This document shows positions 18,797 to 27,088 of a stretch of DNA of 64,000 bases, piece after piece (the first letter of the stretch is position 1; the number at the start of each line of letters is the position of its first letter). The notes under the pieces were generated by a model that saw only the letters and a program-made list of their open reading frames with translations, made no database searches and had not been told where the DNA came from. This stretch comes from Desulfitobacterium dehalogenans ATCC 51507. GTDB taxonomy: Bacteria; Bacillota; Desulfitobacteriia; Desulfitobacteriales; Desulfitobacteriaceae. The stretch lies in NCBI RefSeq assembly GCF_000243155.2, contig NC_018017.1:3224001-3288000 (forward strand). Reading direction: 5' to 3'. The position numbers and the translations under genes are program-made.

Positions 18797-19429
18797 TCAT
18801 TGCCCATAGCTTTCTTGATAGGTGCGGCGCATGAGTTGAATATCCTCATGGCTTAACACTGCCGGTTCACCTAACAGCCGGGACATAATATGAATCTGAG
18901 CGCTTTTTTCCACGACTTGACATACCTTAAAAGCTTCCTCCAGAGAATAACCAACCCCAACCAAGCCATGATTGGCAAGAAAGACAGCATTCTTGTCCTC
19001 CAGTGCCTGCACAGCACTAAGAGCAAGCTCCAGCGTGCCGGGTAAATCATAGTGGGCGACCTCCACCTGACCTCCTGCAATCATGACCAAATCCTCCACA
19101 ATCCCAGGGAGGGGAATCCGGGATACGGCATGGGCTGTGGCAAATGAGGAATGAGTGTGCACAATTCCCTTAACATCAGGCCGCTGTTTATAAATCTCCC
19201 CATGGAGCAGCAGCTCCGAGGAAGGCTTGCGCTTTCCCTCCAGCACAGTGCTGTCCAGACTCAGCAGTACCAGATCCTCTTCCTTTAGGATGAAATAATC
19301 CATCCCGCTGGGAGTAATCCAATACCCATTCTGAGGGGCATCCCAGGCGGAGATGTTCCCCCAAGTACCGGCAACCATACCACTTTGAGCTATTTTTTGA
19401 CCAATTTCAAGGATTTTCTTTTTGAGCAT
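18797..19429 (-). CDS. Class II aldolase, probable 5-(methylthio)ribulose-1-phosphate / 5-deoxyribulose-1-phosphate aldolase
   Basis: Zinc-dependent class II aldolase/adducin-fold enzyme, 210 residues. The metal-binding histidines are in GIVHTHSS and in FLANHGLVGVG, with an early GTWGNISAWD and the acidic SSELLLHGEIY. Position directly after mtnA (ATG overlaps the mtnA stop region at 19429) and next to mtnP suggests it splits the MtnA product into dihydroxyacetone phosphate and an aldehyde, as Ald2 does in the oxygen-independent methionine shunt of Rhodospirillum and some E. coli. Fuculose-phosphate aldolase activity is the main alternative. The substrate is inferred from context. Confidence 0.72.
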   Translation of the reverse strand: MLKKKILEIGQKIAQSGMVAGTWGNISAWDAPQNGYWITPSGMDYFILKEEDLVLLSLDSTVLEGKRKPSSELLLHGEIYKQRPDVKGIVHTHSSFATAHAVSRIPLPGIVEDLVMIAGGQVEVAHYDLPGTLELALSAVQALEDKNAVFLANHGLVGVGYSLEEAFKVCQVVEKSAQIHIMSRLLGEPAVLSHEDIQLMRRTYQESYGQ

Positions 19430-20466
19430 TAAGAGCGCACCATCATCTTTAATAAATTCACAGAGTAAGGGGAAGATACGATACCCTTTTCCGTGATAAT
19501 TCCAGTAATCAATTTCGAAGGGGTCACATCAAAAGCAGGATTATAGACAGGAACTTCCATCGGGGCAACCTGAACCCCAAAAACCTCTCTTAACTCCTTA
19601 GGATGTCTTTCTTCAATGGGAATATCCTGCCCGCCAGGGACCTTCAGATCAATAGTCGAAGTGGGGGCCGCCACATAGAAAGGTATTCCATGAGCATGAG
19701 CCAATACGGCTAAGGAGTAAGTGCCTATTTTATTGGCCGTATCTCCGTTGGCTGCGATACGATCCGCACCCACAATGACCAAATCAATTTTACCCTGCTG
19801 CATTAAAAAACCAGCCATATTATCCGCAATGAGTGTCACGGGAATCTGATCATTCATCAATTCAAAGGCTGTTAAACGGGCCCCCTGCAAGAAGGGCCGG
19901 GTCTCACCTGCGTAGACATGAACTTTCTTCCCCGCCTGCTGTGCGGCACGTATCACCCCAAGGGCAGTACCATACTCCACCGTGGCTAAAGCACCTGCAT
20001 TGCAATGGGTAAGAATGCTGGCTTCAGCGGTCACGATGGTGTTCCCATGTTCTCCTATTAAACGATTGACACGACGATCGTCCTCAGCTATGCTTTCCGC
20101 TTCTCCCACCAACGCTTTGCGGATTTCCGACAGTTCCTTGACCCCATGCTGATCCCTGAGCCGATCCTCCATACGGCGCAGGGCCCAAAAAAGATTGACC
20201 GCTGTAGGACGGGTCCCTGCCAAACGGTGCTGAACTTTTTCCATATGGCTTTGCAAGCCTTCCGGCTCACCAGAGTAACCCATCGCTCCCAAGGCATATC
20301 CATAGGCAGCTGCTGCACCGATAGCCGGAGCACCCCGAACTTCCATTTTCTCAATGGCCTCCGCCACTTCCTCATAGGTTGTAGCCATCCGATAATTAAC
20401 TTCTACAGGTAAACGGGTCTGATCCAATATTTTCAGGGAATCCCCCATCCACTCTAATGCTTTCAC
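19429..20466 (-). CDS. mtnA: S-methyl-5-thioribose-1-phosphate isomerase
   Basis: Converts 5-methylthioribose-1-phosphate (and 5-deoxyribose-1-phosphate) to the ribulose form in salvage of adenosyl moieties. Catalytic cysteine and aspartate regions are visible as THCNAGALATVEYGTALGV and IVGADRIAANGDTANKIGTY; the early KMEVRGAPAIGAAAAYG is also conserved and separates it from eIF2B proteins. Length is 345 residues. The start is GTG at 20466 behind AAAGGCGG. It lies 15 bases after mtnP and abuts the aldolase gene. Confidence 0.95.
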   Translation of the reverse strand: MKALEWMGDSLKILDQTRLPVEVNYRMATTYEEVAEAIEKMEVRGAPAIGAAAAYGYALGAMGYSGEPEGLQSHMEKVQHRLAGTRPTAVNLFWALRRMEDRLRDQHGVKELSEIRKALVGEAESIAEDDRRVNRLIGEHGNTIVTAEASILTHCNAGALATVEYGTALGVIRAAQQAGKKVHVYAGETRPFLQGARLTAFELMNDQIPVTLIADNMAGFLMQQGKIDLVIVGADRIAANGDTANKIGTYSLAVLAHAHGIPFYVAAPTSTIDLKVPGGQDIPIEERHPKELREVFGVQVAPMEVPVYNPAFDVTPSKLITGIITEKGIVSSPYSVNLLKMMVRS

Positions 20467-20481
20467 CTTCGTACCGCCTTT

Positions 20482-21273
20482 CTAAAACTTACCGACCTCT
20501 GCATTACCCATTTGACACCGGCAATCCTGTTCGTGGCGAAGTATCCGAAATGCTTCTTGTATTAACCCGGCCACCGTCTTTCCGGCAGCTTGCAAACTTT
20601 CAACGACTTCTTTATGGGTTAAGGGGTGATTGGCTATTCCTGCCGCTTCATTGGTAACCATCCCAATCGAAGCATAGCACATACCGCATTCTCTGGCCAA
20701 AATAACTTCGGGCACGCTGGTCATCCCTACGCATTCTCCGCCGAGAATTTGGTACATCCTGATTTCAGCCGGGGTCTCAAAGCGCGGCCCCTCTGTACAT
20801 ACATATGTAGCCCCGTCCTCCAATGACACACCCAGGGACTCACCAGCTTCACGAATGACTGCTTGTACAGACTTACAATAGGGTTCTGTCATATCCACAT
20901 GGAGTACGCCCTGCTCTCCCCCTTCATAAAAGGTCTGGGGACGACTCTTGGTAAAGTCAAGAAATTGATCCAAAAGCACAATATCTCCCAATTTGAATCG
21001 GGAGGAAAGGGAGCCCACAGCAGCCGTGGCAATGATTTTACGGACACCAAGGTCTTTTAAAGCCCATAGATTGGCCCGATAATTGACCAAATGGGGAGGC
21101 ACCGTATGCCCTTTGCCATGACGGCTCATGAAAACAATCGGATCATCATGAGTCCCAAAGCGCCCGATATCCACGGATACCCTTCCATAAGGGGTATCGA
21201 TGCTTTCTGCGCGGAAATCCAGCAGAGCAACATTCTCTAATCCTGTTCCGCCGATCAATGCGAAGGTATTCAG
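20482..21273 (-). CDS. mtnP: S-methyl-5'-thioadenosine phosphorylase, probable CTG start
   Basis: Phosphorolytic cleavage of methylthioadenosine to adenine and methylthioribose-1-phosphate. The family N-terminus FALIGGTGLE, MSRHGKGHTVPPHLVNYRAN and the base-site CTEGPRFETPAEIRM and GMTSVPEVILARE are present. An open frame with a usual start begins only at TTG 21258, inside the conserved strand and far from any ribosome site. A CTG at 21273 is 7 bases after AGGAGG, overlaps the ftsY stop, and gives the natural N-terminus MNTFALIGGTG, so CTG is preferred (263 residues). It heads the mtnP-mtnA-aldolase-mtaD cluster. Confidence 0.9.
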   Translation of the reverse strand: MNTFALIGGTGLENVALLDFRAESIDTPYGRVSVDIGRFGTHDDPIVFMSRHGKGHTVPPHLVNYRANLWALKDLGVRKIIATAAVGSLSSRFKLGDIVLLDQFLDFTKSRPQTFYEGGEQGVLHVDMTEPYCKSVQAVIREAGESLGVSLEDGATYVCTEGPRFETPAEIRMYQILGGECVGMTSVPEVILARECGMCYASIGMVTNEAAGIANHPLTHKEVVESLQAAGKTVAGLIQEAFRILRHEQDCRCQMGNAEVGKF

Positions 21274-22208
21274 ATCTCTTCCTCCTCATCCTGAGGTTGG
21301 TCAAAAAGAGCATTGGCAAAGTCTTGTGGAACAAAGGGACGTAAATCCTCCATCCCTTCCCCTACTCCGATCCATTTCACCGGGATATTGACTTCACCTT
21401 GAATGCCCAGGACCACTCCGCCCTTGGCAGTACCATCCAGTTTCGTGAGAACAATTCCCGTCACACCGGCGACTTCCTGAAAAAGCTTGGCTTGCTGGAG
21501 AGCATTCTGCCCCGTTGTCGCATCAAGCACGAGGAGAACTTCATGAGGCGCTCCGGGAATTTCCCGTTCAATGACCCGTTTAACCTTGCGCAGTTCTTCC
21601 ATTAGATTGACTTTATTATGTAGTCGGCCGGCAGTATCCATAATGACCAGATCCGCTCCCCGGGACTTCGCCGCCTGGAGAGCATCATAGGCTACCGCCG
21701 CAGGGTCTGCTCCCTCTTTCTGTTTAACCACTTCCACACCGGCCCGCTGTCCCCAAACCTCAAGCTGATCAATGGCCGCTGCCCGAAAGGTATCTCCGGC
21801 AGCCAAAATAACTTTTTTCCCTTCACTTTGGAAATAATGAGCTAATTTGCCGATAGTCGTGGTTTTTCCCACACCATTGACACCAACCACCAGAAAGATG
21901 CTGGGACCGCGTTCTGCCCAATTCATGGATTCTTCTTGCCCCAGCAGCTCAGCAATAAGTTCTTTGAGAACAACCTTTAACTCTTCGGCCTCCTGTAATT
22001 TTCTTTTCTTGACCTCTTTGCGTAACCCTTCAACCAGCTCAAAGGAAGTATTCACTCCCACATCGGAGCGAATCAATACTTCTTCAAGTTCTTCGTAAAG
22101 CTCTTCATCAATTTTCCGTTTTCCTGTTAAAATTTCTTCGACTTTAGTAACAAACTGATCCCGAGTTTTTGTCAATCCTTCTTTTAATTTCGTAAAAAAA
22201 CCAGCCAC
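21270..22208 (-). CDS. ftsY: SRP receptor FtsY
   Basis: GTPase docking protein for signal recognition particles at the membrane, 312 residues. The NG domain is complete: VVGVNGVGKTTTIGKLAHY, DTFRAAAIDQLE, DTAGRLHNKVNLM, TKLDGTAKGGVV and WIGVGEGMEDLRPF. There is only a very short acidic N-terminal A region, typical of Clostridia. The start is GTG at 22208, 8 bases after AAGGAGG. Here it is not linked to smc (which lies at 39431) but precedes the mtn cluster, whose first start overlaps its stop. Confidence 0.96.
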   Translation of the reverse strand: MAGFFTKLKEGLTKTRDQFVTKVEEILTGKRKIDEELYEELEEVLIRSDVGVNTSFELVEGLRKEVKKRKLQEAEELKVVLKELIAELLGQEESMNWAERGPSIFLVVGVNGVGKTTTIGKLAHYFQSEGKKVILAAGDTFRAAAIDQLEVWGQRAGVEVVKQKEGADPAAVAYDALQAAKSRGADLVIMDTAGRLHNKVNLMEELRKVKRVIEREIPGAPHEVLLVLDATTGQNALQQAKLFQEVAGVTGIVLTKLDGTAKGGVVLGIQGEVNIPVKWIGVGEGMEDLRPFVPQDFANALFDQPQDEEEEI

Positions 22209-22290
22209 CTGGACTTCCTCCTTATACATAGGCACACCTTTGACGCTATTGTATCACAATCTGGTCAGGCTCTCAAACTAATCCAGTTTA

Positions 22291-22332
22291 AATTAAAAAG
22301 AGTTATATTCCAACAAAATGGAATATAACTCT
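22291..22332 (-). terminator. Intrinsic terminator after the feo operon
   Basis: Perfect 14-bp stem AGAGTTATATTCCA/TGGAATATAACTCT (22299-22312 and 22319-22332) with a six-base loop, followed on the minus strand by TTTTTAATT. It lies about 80 bases after the feoB transmembrane gene and before ftsY. Confidence 0.85.
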
Positions 22333-22414
22333 TCATTATCTTAGCTTCTTATTACCACTAAATACAGCACTTACTCCAGCTCTTAAGCGGATTGAAGAAC
22401 TCACCCATACTCTA

Positions 22415-23812
22415 TTAAACGAGCCCCAATCCATAAACAATCTGAGCCAGGACAAAACATACTGCAAAGGCAATAATCGTGGGGAGAAAAAAGCCCAGGG
22501 CGGTCCATTTTTTACTTCCGGTCTCTTTATACATACTAAGGAGGGTGGTGGCACAGGGCCAATGCAATAGGGAGAAGAGCATGGTGTTCAGAGCTGTAAG
22601 CCAAGTCCAGCCATTGGCTAAGAGCACCTCTTTCAACTCCGCCAGACTGCTGAAATCTGTTAATTGTCCGGTAGCCAAATAGCTCATCAGGAGGACCGGG
22701 ATCACGATTTCATTGGCCGGTATCCCTAAGATAAAGGCCATGAGAATAAAACCGTCCAGCCCGATTGCTCTAGCCACCGGATCAAGGAACGCTGCAATAT
22801 GGGTAAGAACGCTTGCATCCCCTACGGTGATATTGGCCAAAGTCCAGGTCAAGGCTCCTGCAGGGGCTGCCACAATAACCGCCCGGCGTAAAACAAATAA
22901 AGTACGGTCCAGCATGGAGCGATAAAGGACGGCGCGTATTTTTGGCCGGCGATAGGGGGGCAGTTCCAGAACCATGGAGGAAGGTTCTCCTTTTAAGAGG
23001 GTCACGGACAACCCCCAGGACACCGCAAAGGTGACCAAGATACCCAGAAGCACCATTAAAATGACCGAACCTGCCGCTAAAAGAGACTGGGAAAAGGCTG
23101 CCATACCCGCTATAAAGATCGAGGCAATGGCAATGAGGGTCGGAAAACGTCCATTACAGGGAACGAAATTATTGGTTAGAATAGCAATCAGTCTCTCCCT
23201 TGGGGAATCGATAATCCGGGTGGATACCACACCTGCTGCATTGCAGCCGAAGCCCATACACATCGTTAAGCATTGCTTGCCGCAAGCCCTGGCTTTCTTG
23301 AACATATTATCCAGATTAAAGGCCACTCTGGGCAGATAGCCCAAATCCTCCAGGAGGGTAAACAGGGGAAAGAAGATAGCCATAGGCGGCAGCATCACTG
23401 AAACCACCCAAGCCAGTGTACGATACATCCCCAACACCAGGAAACCATGGAGCCAGGCCGGGGCACCTAAGGTATTAAAACCTTGGGTAAGAAGATCCTG
23501 GAAAGCGAAAAGTACCGTAGCCAGGAGTTGGGAGGGAAGATTAGCCCCCACGATAGTAATCCAAAAGATTAACCCGAGAAGACCCAGCATGATTGGGTAA
23601 CCAAAGGTTCTGGAAATGACAATCTTATCGATGCTTTCCCTCCACGAGCTTGCCTGCACTTTTTCACGACAGACCACTCGATTGGCCAGTTTTTCCGAAT
23701 ACGCAAAAATATCGATAACCACACGATCTGTGATGGAGTGGCCGAAATCTTCCCTGATCGTTTCTGAATCTCTATAGAGTTTTAATAAAGGATCCGGATT
23801 GATACTGCTCAT
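22415..23812 (-). CDS. feoB: Ferrous iron transporter FeoB, membrane half (split gene)
   Basis: Membrane channel part of the FeoB Fe(II) importer, encoded apart from its G-protein. It is 465 residues and starts within what is normally the linker after the helical domain (DSETIREDFGHSITDRVV), then shows the two nucleoside-recognition/Gate repeats with MGFGCNAAGVVSTRIIDS, the FVPCNGRFPTLIAIA segment and IPANEIVIPVLLM, the cysteines and glutamate typical of FeoB. Its ATG overlaps the stop of the G-protein gene (ATGA), so both halves are likely made in equal amounts. Confidence 0.9.
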   Translation of the reverse strand: MSSINPDPLLKLYRDSETIREDFGHSITDRVVIDIFAYSEKLANRVVCREKVQASSWRESIDKIVISRTFGYPIMLGLLGLIFWITIVGANLPSQLLATVLFAFQDLLTQGFNTLGAPAWLHGFLVLGMYRTLAWVVSVMLPPMAIFFPLFTLLEDLGYLPRVAFNLDNMFKKARACGKQCLTMCMGFGCNAAGVVSTRIIDSPRERLIAILTNNFVPCNGRFPTLIAIASIFIAGMAAFSQSLLAAGSVILMVLLGILVTFAVSWGLSVTLLKGEPSSMVLELPPYRRPKIRAVLYRSMLDRTLFVLRRAVIVAAPAGALTWTLANITVGDASVLTHIAAFLDPVARAIGLDGFILMAFILGIPANEIVIPVLLMSYLATGQLTDFSSLAELKEVLLANGWTWLTALNTMLFSLLHWPCATTLLSMYKETGSKKWTALGFFLPTIIAFAVCFVLAQIVYGLGLV

Positions 23813-24591
23813 AACGCTACCTTCCCCCCCTTGCTCTGGGGGTTATCCTCTTTATCTTCATTTAATGAAACGAAACGACCGATCTCTTCAAGGAAGGCAG
23901 GATCGCTATCCAAAAGCCGAAGGGCGAGCCAGCGCGGGCTGAGAACATTACCCATACCTACTTTTTCAATCTTGGGCTGGAGGAGCTGAATGGCTCGCTC
24001 CACATCCTCAGAATAGACAATTTGCTTGGGCTGAGTCGCTTGATTTCTCACTACAATATCAAAAATTGCTTTTTGCAAGTCCTCGAGCCCTTGATTGAGC
24101 CGGGCCGCCGTGGCTACCACCGGTACTCCAAGTTCCTTCTGCAAAGCATCAAAATCAATGATGATTCCTCTTTTGCGGGCTTCATCCATTAAGTTGACAC
24201 AGACTATGATCCGGGGAGTGATCTCCATAATCTGCAGGGCTAGATTAAGATTACGCTCCAAGGAGGTGGCATCCAAAACCACCACCGTGGCATCCGGCTG
24301 ACCAAAGCAAATAAAGTCCCGGGCAATTTCTTCTTCAACACTATGAGCCAGAAGGGAATAAGTACCCGGTAAATCAACGAGCATGAAGCTTTGATCCCGA
24401 TAAGTAAAGTAACCCTGGGCATTGTTCACTGTTTTTCCCGGCCAGTTACCGGTGTGTTGGCGCAGACCGGTTAAAGCGTTAAACACTGTGCTTTTACCCA
24501 CATTGGGGTTTCCGGCTAAAGCAATAATCCATTGGTTTTCCGCATTGCTTATACCAAAGCTTTCTCTCTGGATTCTTCCTTTTAAATTCAT
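23809..24591 (-). CDS. feoB: Ferrous iron transporter FeoB, GTPase half (split gene)
   Basis: Cytoplasmic G-protein part of FeoB, 260 residues. All G motifs are visible: GNPNVGKSTVFNALTG (G1), NWPGKTVNNAQG, DLPGTYSLLAHS (G3) and CVNLMDEA (G4), followed by the regulatory helical domain. The frame ends after GGKVAL at a TGA that overlaps the ATG of the membrane half. The start is ATG at 24591 with GGAGAGTGAG upstream. An intact FeoB would be one protein of about 700 residues; here the break lies between domains, so both parts may work as a complex. Confidence 0.9.
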   Translation of the reverse strand: MNLKGRIQRESFGISNAENQWIIALAGNPNVGKSTVFNALTGLRQHTGNWPGKTVNNAQGYFTYRDQSFMLVDLPGTYSLLAHSVEEEIARDFICFGQPDATVVVLDATSLERNLNLALQIMEITPRIIVCVNLMDEARKRGIIIDFDALQKELGVPVVATAARLNQGLEDLQKAIFDIVVRNQATQPKQIVYSEDVERAIQLLQPKIEKVGMGNVLSPRWLALRLLDSDPAFLEEIGRFVSLNEDKEDNPQSKGGKVAL

Positions 24592-24644
24592 TGTACTCAC
24601 TCTCCATAGACATCCATATTCACCACAACGGTAGACTTGGCCTT

Positions 24645-24893
24645 TTATACTAAGGTTGAATTTACTCGGATTGACTTCGCATCCTTACTTCTGAGAGCAA
24701 TCACTGTTCCGCGAACTAAGTAAGCAATAGGGTCTCCCGCTGGGGCGGTTCCCACACATTGGAGGGAGGTTCCGGGAACGATGCCCAAATCAAGCACTCT
24801 ACGTCTTAATAAACCATCCAGTTCAAGATCGACTACATAAGCTTTCTCTCCTTGCTTAAGGGTAGATAGAGGAATAAGCGATAGTGAATCCAT
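24645..24893 (-). CDS. feoA: Ferrous iron transport accessory protein FeoA
   Basis: Small SH3-like protein that assists FeoB, 82 residues. The family pattern LSTLKQGEKAYVVDLELDG, RRRVLDLGIVPGTSLQC and GDPIAYLVRGTVIALR is clear. It is the first gene of the feo operon, about 50 bases before the G-protein gene. A DtxR-family regulator gene is encoded just upstream in the same direction, so iron control of the pair is plausible. Confidence 0.94.
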   Translation of the reverse strand: MDSLSLIPLSTLKQGEKAYVVDLELDGLLRRRVLDLGIVPGTSLQCVGTAPAGDPIAYLVRGTVIALRSKDAKSIRVNSTLV

Positions 24894-24913
24894 GAGTCAC
24901 AACTCCCTTCAGT

Positions 24914-24929
24914 GTTAGACTGAGTTAAC
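24914..24929 (-). promoter_or_regulatory. Possible metalloregulator dyad upstream of feoA
   Basis: The sequence GTTAACTCAGTCTAAC (minus strand) is an imperfect dyad with GTTA/TAAC ends, about 20 bases before the feoA start. It loosely resembles DtxR-type half sites. Weak evidence, offered because the adjacent gene encodes a DtxR-family protein. Confidence 0.2.
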
Positions 24930-25130
24930 TTTTTAACCAATTCCTTTTTTCAGGTGAATTATGTTTTTTTATACTGTATTAAAGATGAAAATAAAGTGTG
25001 ACTTGGATAGCAAGGAAACTCTGCCTTGCCAAGAATAAAATCTAACCACACTCCCCGGGGAACAACAAAGGAGCCGTTCTCTACTGCTCAGGTAGGAAAC
25101 GGCCCCGCGAATTCGTCGTTAGGGTTATCT

Positions 25131-25544
25131 TTAATTCTGATCACACTCAAACCGAATGAAGGCTTCATAACAGGTTGGGTTTTCCTTAAAAAAAGTAACC
25201 AGCCGACGTAGGGACTGTATCGTAGAATCGGATATATAGTGCTCTATGGCTTCCGTCTCAGCGGGAATATCACATTGACTTTGAATCAAGGACAGAAACT
25301 CTTGCAGCATTTGGTTTCTCTCCACCAAGTAACTGCCTTTCAGACACCCCTGATCCGTAAGGACAATTTCACCGTAACGGCGATAATTGATATAGCTTTG
25401 ATTGTTTAGTTTATGAAGGGCCTTGGACACCGAAGGCAGAGATACGCCAAGTTTCTTACTGATATCCGTTACTCTTACTACACTGTTTTCCAAGGAAAAA
25501 CGGTAGATTTCTTCCAAGTAATCTTCCAGGCTCGGGGACAGCAC
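25131..25544 (-). CDS. DtxR/MntR-family metal-dependent regulator
   Basis: Winged-helix repressor of the DtxR family, 137 residues. The DNA-binding part reads SPSLEDYLEEIYRFS, then VTDISKKLGVSLPSVSKALHKL, followed by the dimerisation and metal domain with CDIPAETEAIEHYISD carrying E and H ligands. There is no C-terminal SH3 domain, so the protein is the short MntR-like type. The start is GTG at 25544 behind GGAGGTGA. It is encoded upstream of feoAB and probably senses Fe(II) or Mn(II). A weak hairpin (GCCGTT/AACGGC, 25077-25108) follows its stop. Confidence 0.85.
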   Translation of the reverse strand: MLSPSLEDYLEEIYRFSLENSVVRVTDISKKLGVSLPSVSKALHKLNNQSYINYRRYGEIVLTDQGCLKGSYLVERNQMLQEFLSLIQSQCDIPAETEAIEHYISDSTIQSLRRLVTFFKENPTCYEAFIRFECDQN

Positions 25545-25877
25545 CCTCCTCACCTCCAAGGCATTCCCTTTCTAATACTATATGTCTGGGATAGTTTGCC
25601 TTATGACCTTGTTCTCCAGTGCAAACCACTCAAGCTTTCTCCCCTCTTATGTTGTCAACTTCAACCTCTTTTTCTAATAAAAATGGAACATAAAAACACA
25701 GTCCGGTTGGTAGTCCGGATGTACCGAATTGACCGGTGTCGTATCCTTCCCCCCTCGGGATGTCCATTGTTCCCCGCCATATGGCATACGAACAACAAGA
25801 CGGCTTCTGGCATCTGCCAGTCGCCGTCTGCATAAAGGTGGATATCATGCTGTCAACAGTATCAAACAACCGACATG
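25545..25877. other. Gap between the DtxR gene and the truncated Fe-S gene, no feature seen
   Basis: About 330 bases without a convincing gene. A 79-codon minus-strand frame (25630-25869) has no recognisable motif and no ribosome site. If the upstream Fe-S gene was once longer, its catalytic continuation is not detectable here. Confidence 0.4.
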
Positions 25878-26819
25878 TTACTCCGCCAGCAAGGCGAGCT
25901 TCTCAGCAATATTCCCCAGTCCGAGGAATTCCGCCCAGGTAATTTGGACAAACTCTCCATCCTTATTGACAAAGGGTTTTTCTTTACGCTCGGGGTTATA
26001 ACGGAAATCAGAACCAATTCGTCCTTTGAGGCAAAGAGGCCGTCCACTGGACGCTGATTTGGCAGTGACTCCGATGACTTTGCCATCCTTGGAATTGATT
26101 TCGAATTTACAGCCTGATTCACAGAAGGTGCAAGTGACTTCTTCTTTCCGGATCTCCCATGCTCTGCCTTTACCCAGTGTGTTTCTGTCAATTAAAGCCC
26201 CAACCGGACAAATTGCCACACAGCGGTTACAGTAGACACAGGTTGAATCCTTCAGGTCGGTATCCATAAAGGTAGCCACCTTGGCCTGAAAACCACGATA
26301 GGCGAATCCGATGATACCTCTTTCCTCCACAGCTTCACAGGTAGCAATACACTTTCCGCATAGAATGCATTTGTTCAGATCCCGCAAAATATAGGGGTTG
26401 GAATCTTCGATGGGAAGTTGACGCTTCTCCCCCTGGTATTTTTCACCCTTTACGCCGTACTCATAGGCATACTCGGCCAAGGAACAATCCCCCATTTTCT
26501 GGCAGGTCATACAATCCAAAGGATGATTGGCCACCAAGAGTTCTAAAATGGTTTTGCGCGCTTCTCGTACCTTTTCATTTTGGGTATGAACCACCATGCC
26601 CTGAGTCGCCTGGGTGACACAGGATGGCGGTAGATTGCGCATTCCCTCAATCTGAACGACACACAAGCGGCAGGCTCCGGCAGGGGTAAGCTCCGGGTCG
26701 TGGCACAACGTAGGAATCGGGATATCATGCATCCGGCAAGCTTCCAGCACGGTCGTTCCCTTTGGTACGCTGACTTCACGCCCATTGATGCTTAGTGTCA
26801 ACCATTCCAATTCTCTCAC
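25878..26819 (-). CDS. NuoG/FdhA-like iron-sulfur protein lacking the molybdopterin domain
   Basis: Electron-transfer protein of 313 residues that looks like the N-terminal third of NuoG or of an NAD-linked formate dehydrogenase. In order it has a 2Fe-2S domain (PTLCHDPELTPAGACRLC, then C in PPSCV), a His-Cys cluster site (HPLDCMTCQKMGDCSLAEYA), two 4Fe-4S motifs (CILCGKCIATCE and CVYCNRCVAICP), and the start of a molybdopterin Fe4S4 domain (CTFCESGCKFEI). It ends abruptly at WAEFLGLGNIAEKLALLAE with TAA, where the catalytic domain should begin. It is either a truncated relic or a free-standing electron adaptor. Confidence 0.8.
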   Translation of the reverse strand: MRELEWLTLSINGREVSVPKGTTVLEACRMHDIPIPTLCHDPELTPAGACRLCVVQIEGMRNLPPSCVTQATQGMVVHTQNEKVREARKTILELLVANHPLDCMTCQKMGDCSLAEYAYEYGVKGEKYQGEKRQLPIEDSNPYILRDLNKCILCGKCIATCEAVEERGIIGFAYRGFQAKVATFMDTDLKDSTCVYCNRCVAICPVGALIDRNTLGKGRAWEIRKEEVTCTFCESGCKFEINSKDGKVIGVTAKSASSGRPLCLKGRIGSDFRYNPERKEKPFVNKDGEFVQITWAEFLGLGNIAEKLALLAE

Positions 26820-26959
26820 TCCTCATTTTATATTGCTAAAATAGTCATCAACTAGTGTCGCACTCTGATAAGTAACAGCTTAATTATATCTATTATAAGA
26901 ATATTTTGCAATTTCTTAAAATCATTAAGCAAGATCAAGATTGCACTCCAAAGAGATAA

Positions 26960-27016
26960 GATCTCAAACTGAGCGAAATCTTCATAACAGTCTGGGGTTT
27001 CCTTAGAAAAATAAAC
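26960..27016 (-). pseudogene. Fragment of a second DtxR-family gene (C-terminal end)
   Basis: Read on the minus strand, these 57 bases give VYFSKETPDCYEDFAQFEI, which matches the end of the nearby DtxR protein (FFKENPTCYEAFIRFEC) in the pattern F-KE-P-CYE-F--FE; the DNA also matches 25140-25197 at most positions. No helix-turn-helix part remains. It appears to be the tail of a lost paralog. Confidence 0.5.
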
Positions 27017-27088
27017 TTTTGCAGCATTTGAATATTATTTTGCAATAGTGTGTTATATACAGCATAATACACTCAAGGCGGTGGTTTG

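Noticed and set aside
25875-25880. Possible selenocysteine read-through at the end of the NuoG/FdhA-like gene
   Set aside because: The stop is TAA, not TGA, and no catalytic domain follows in any frame.
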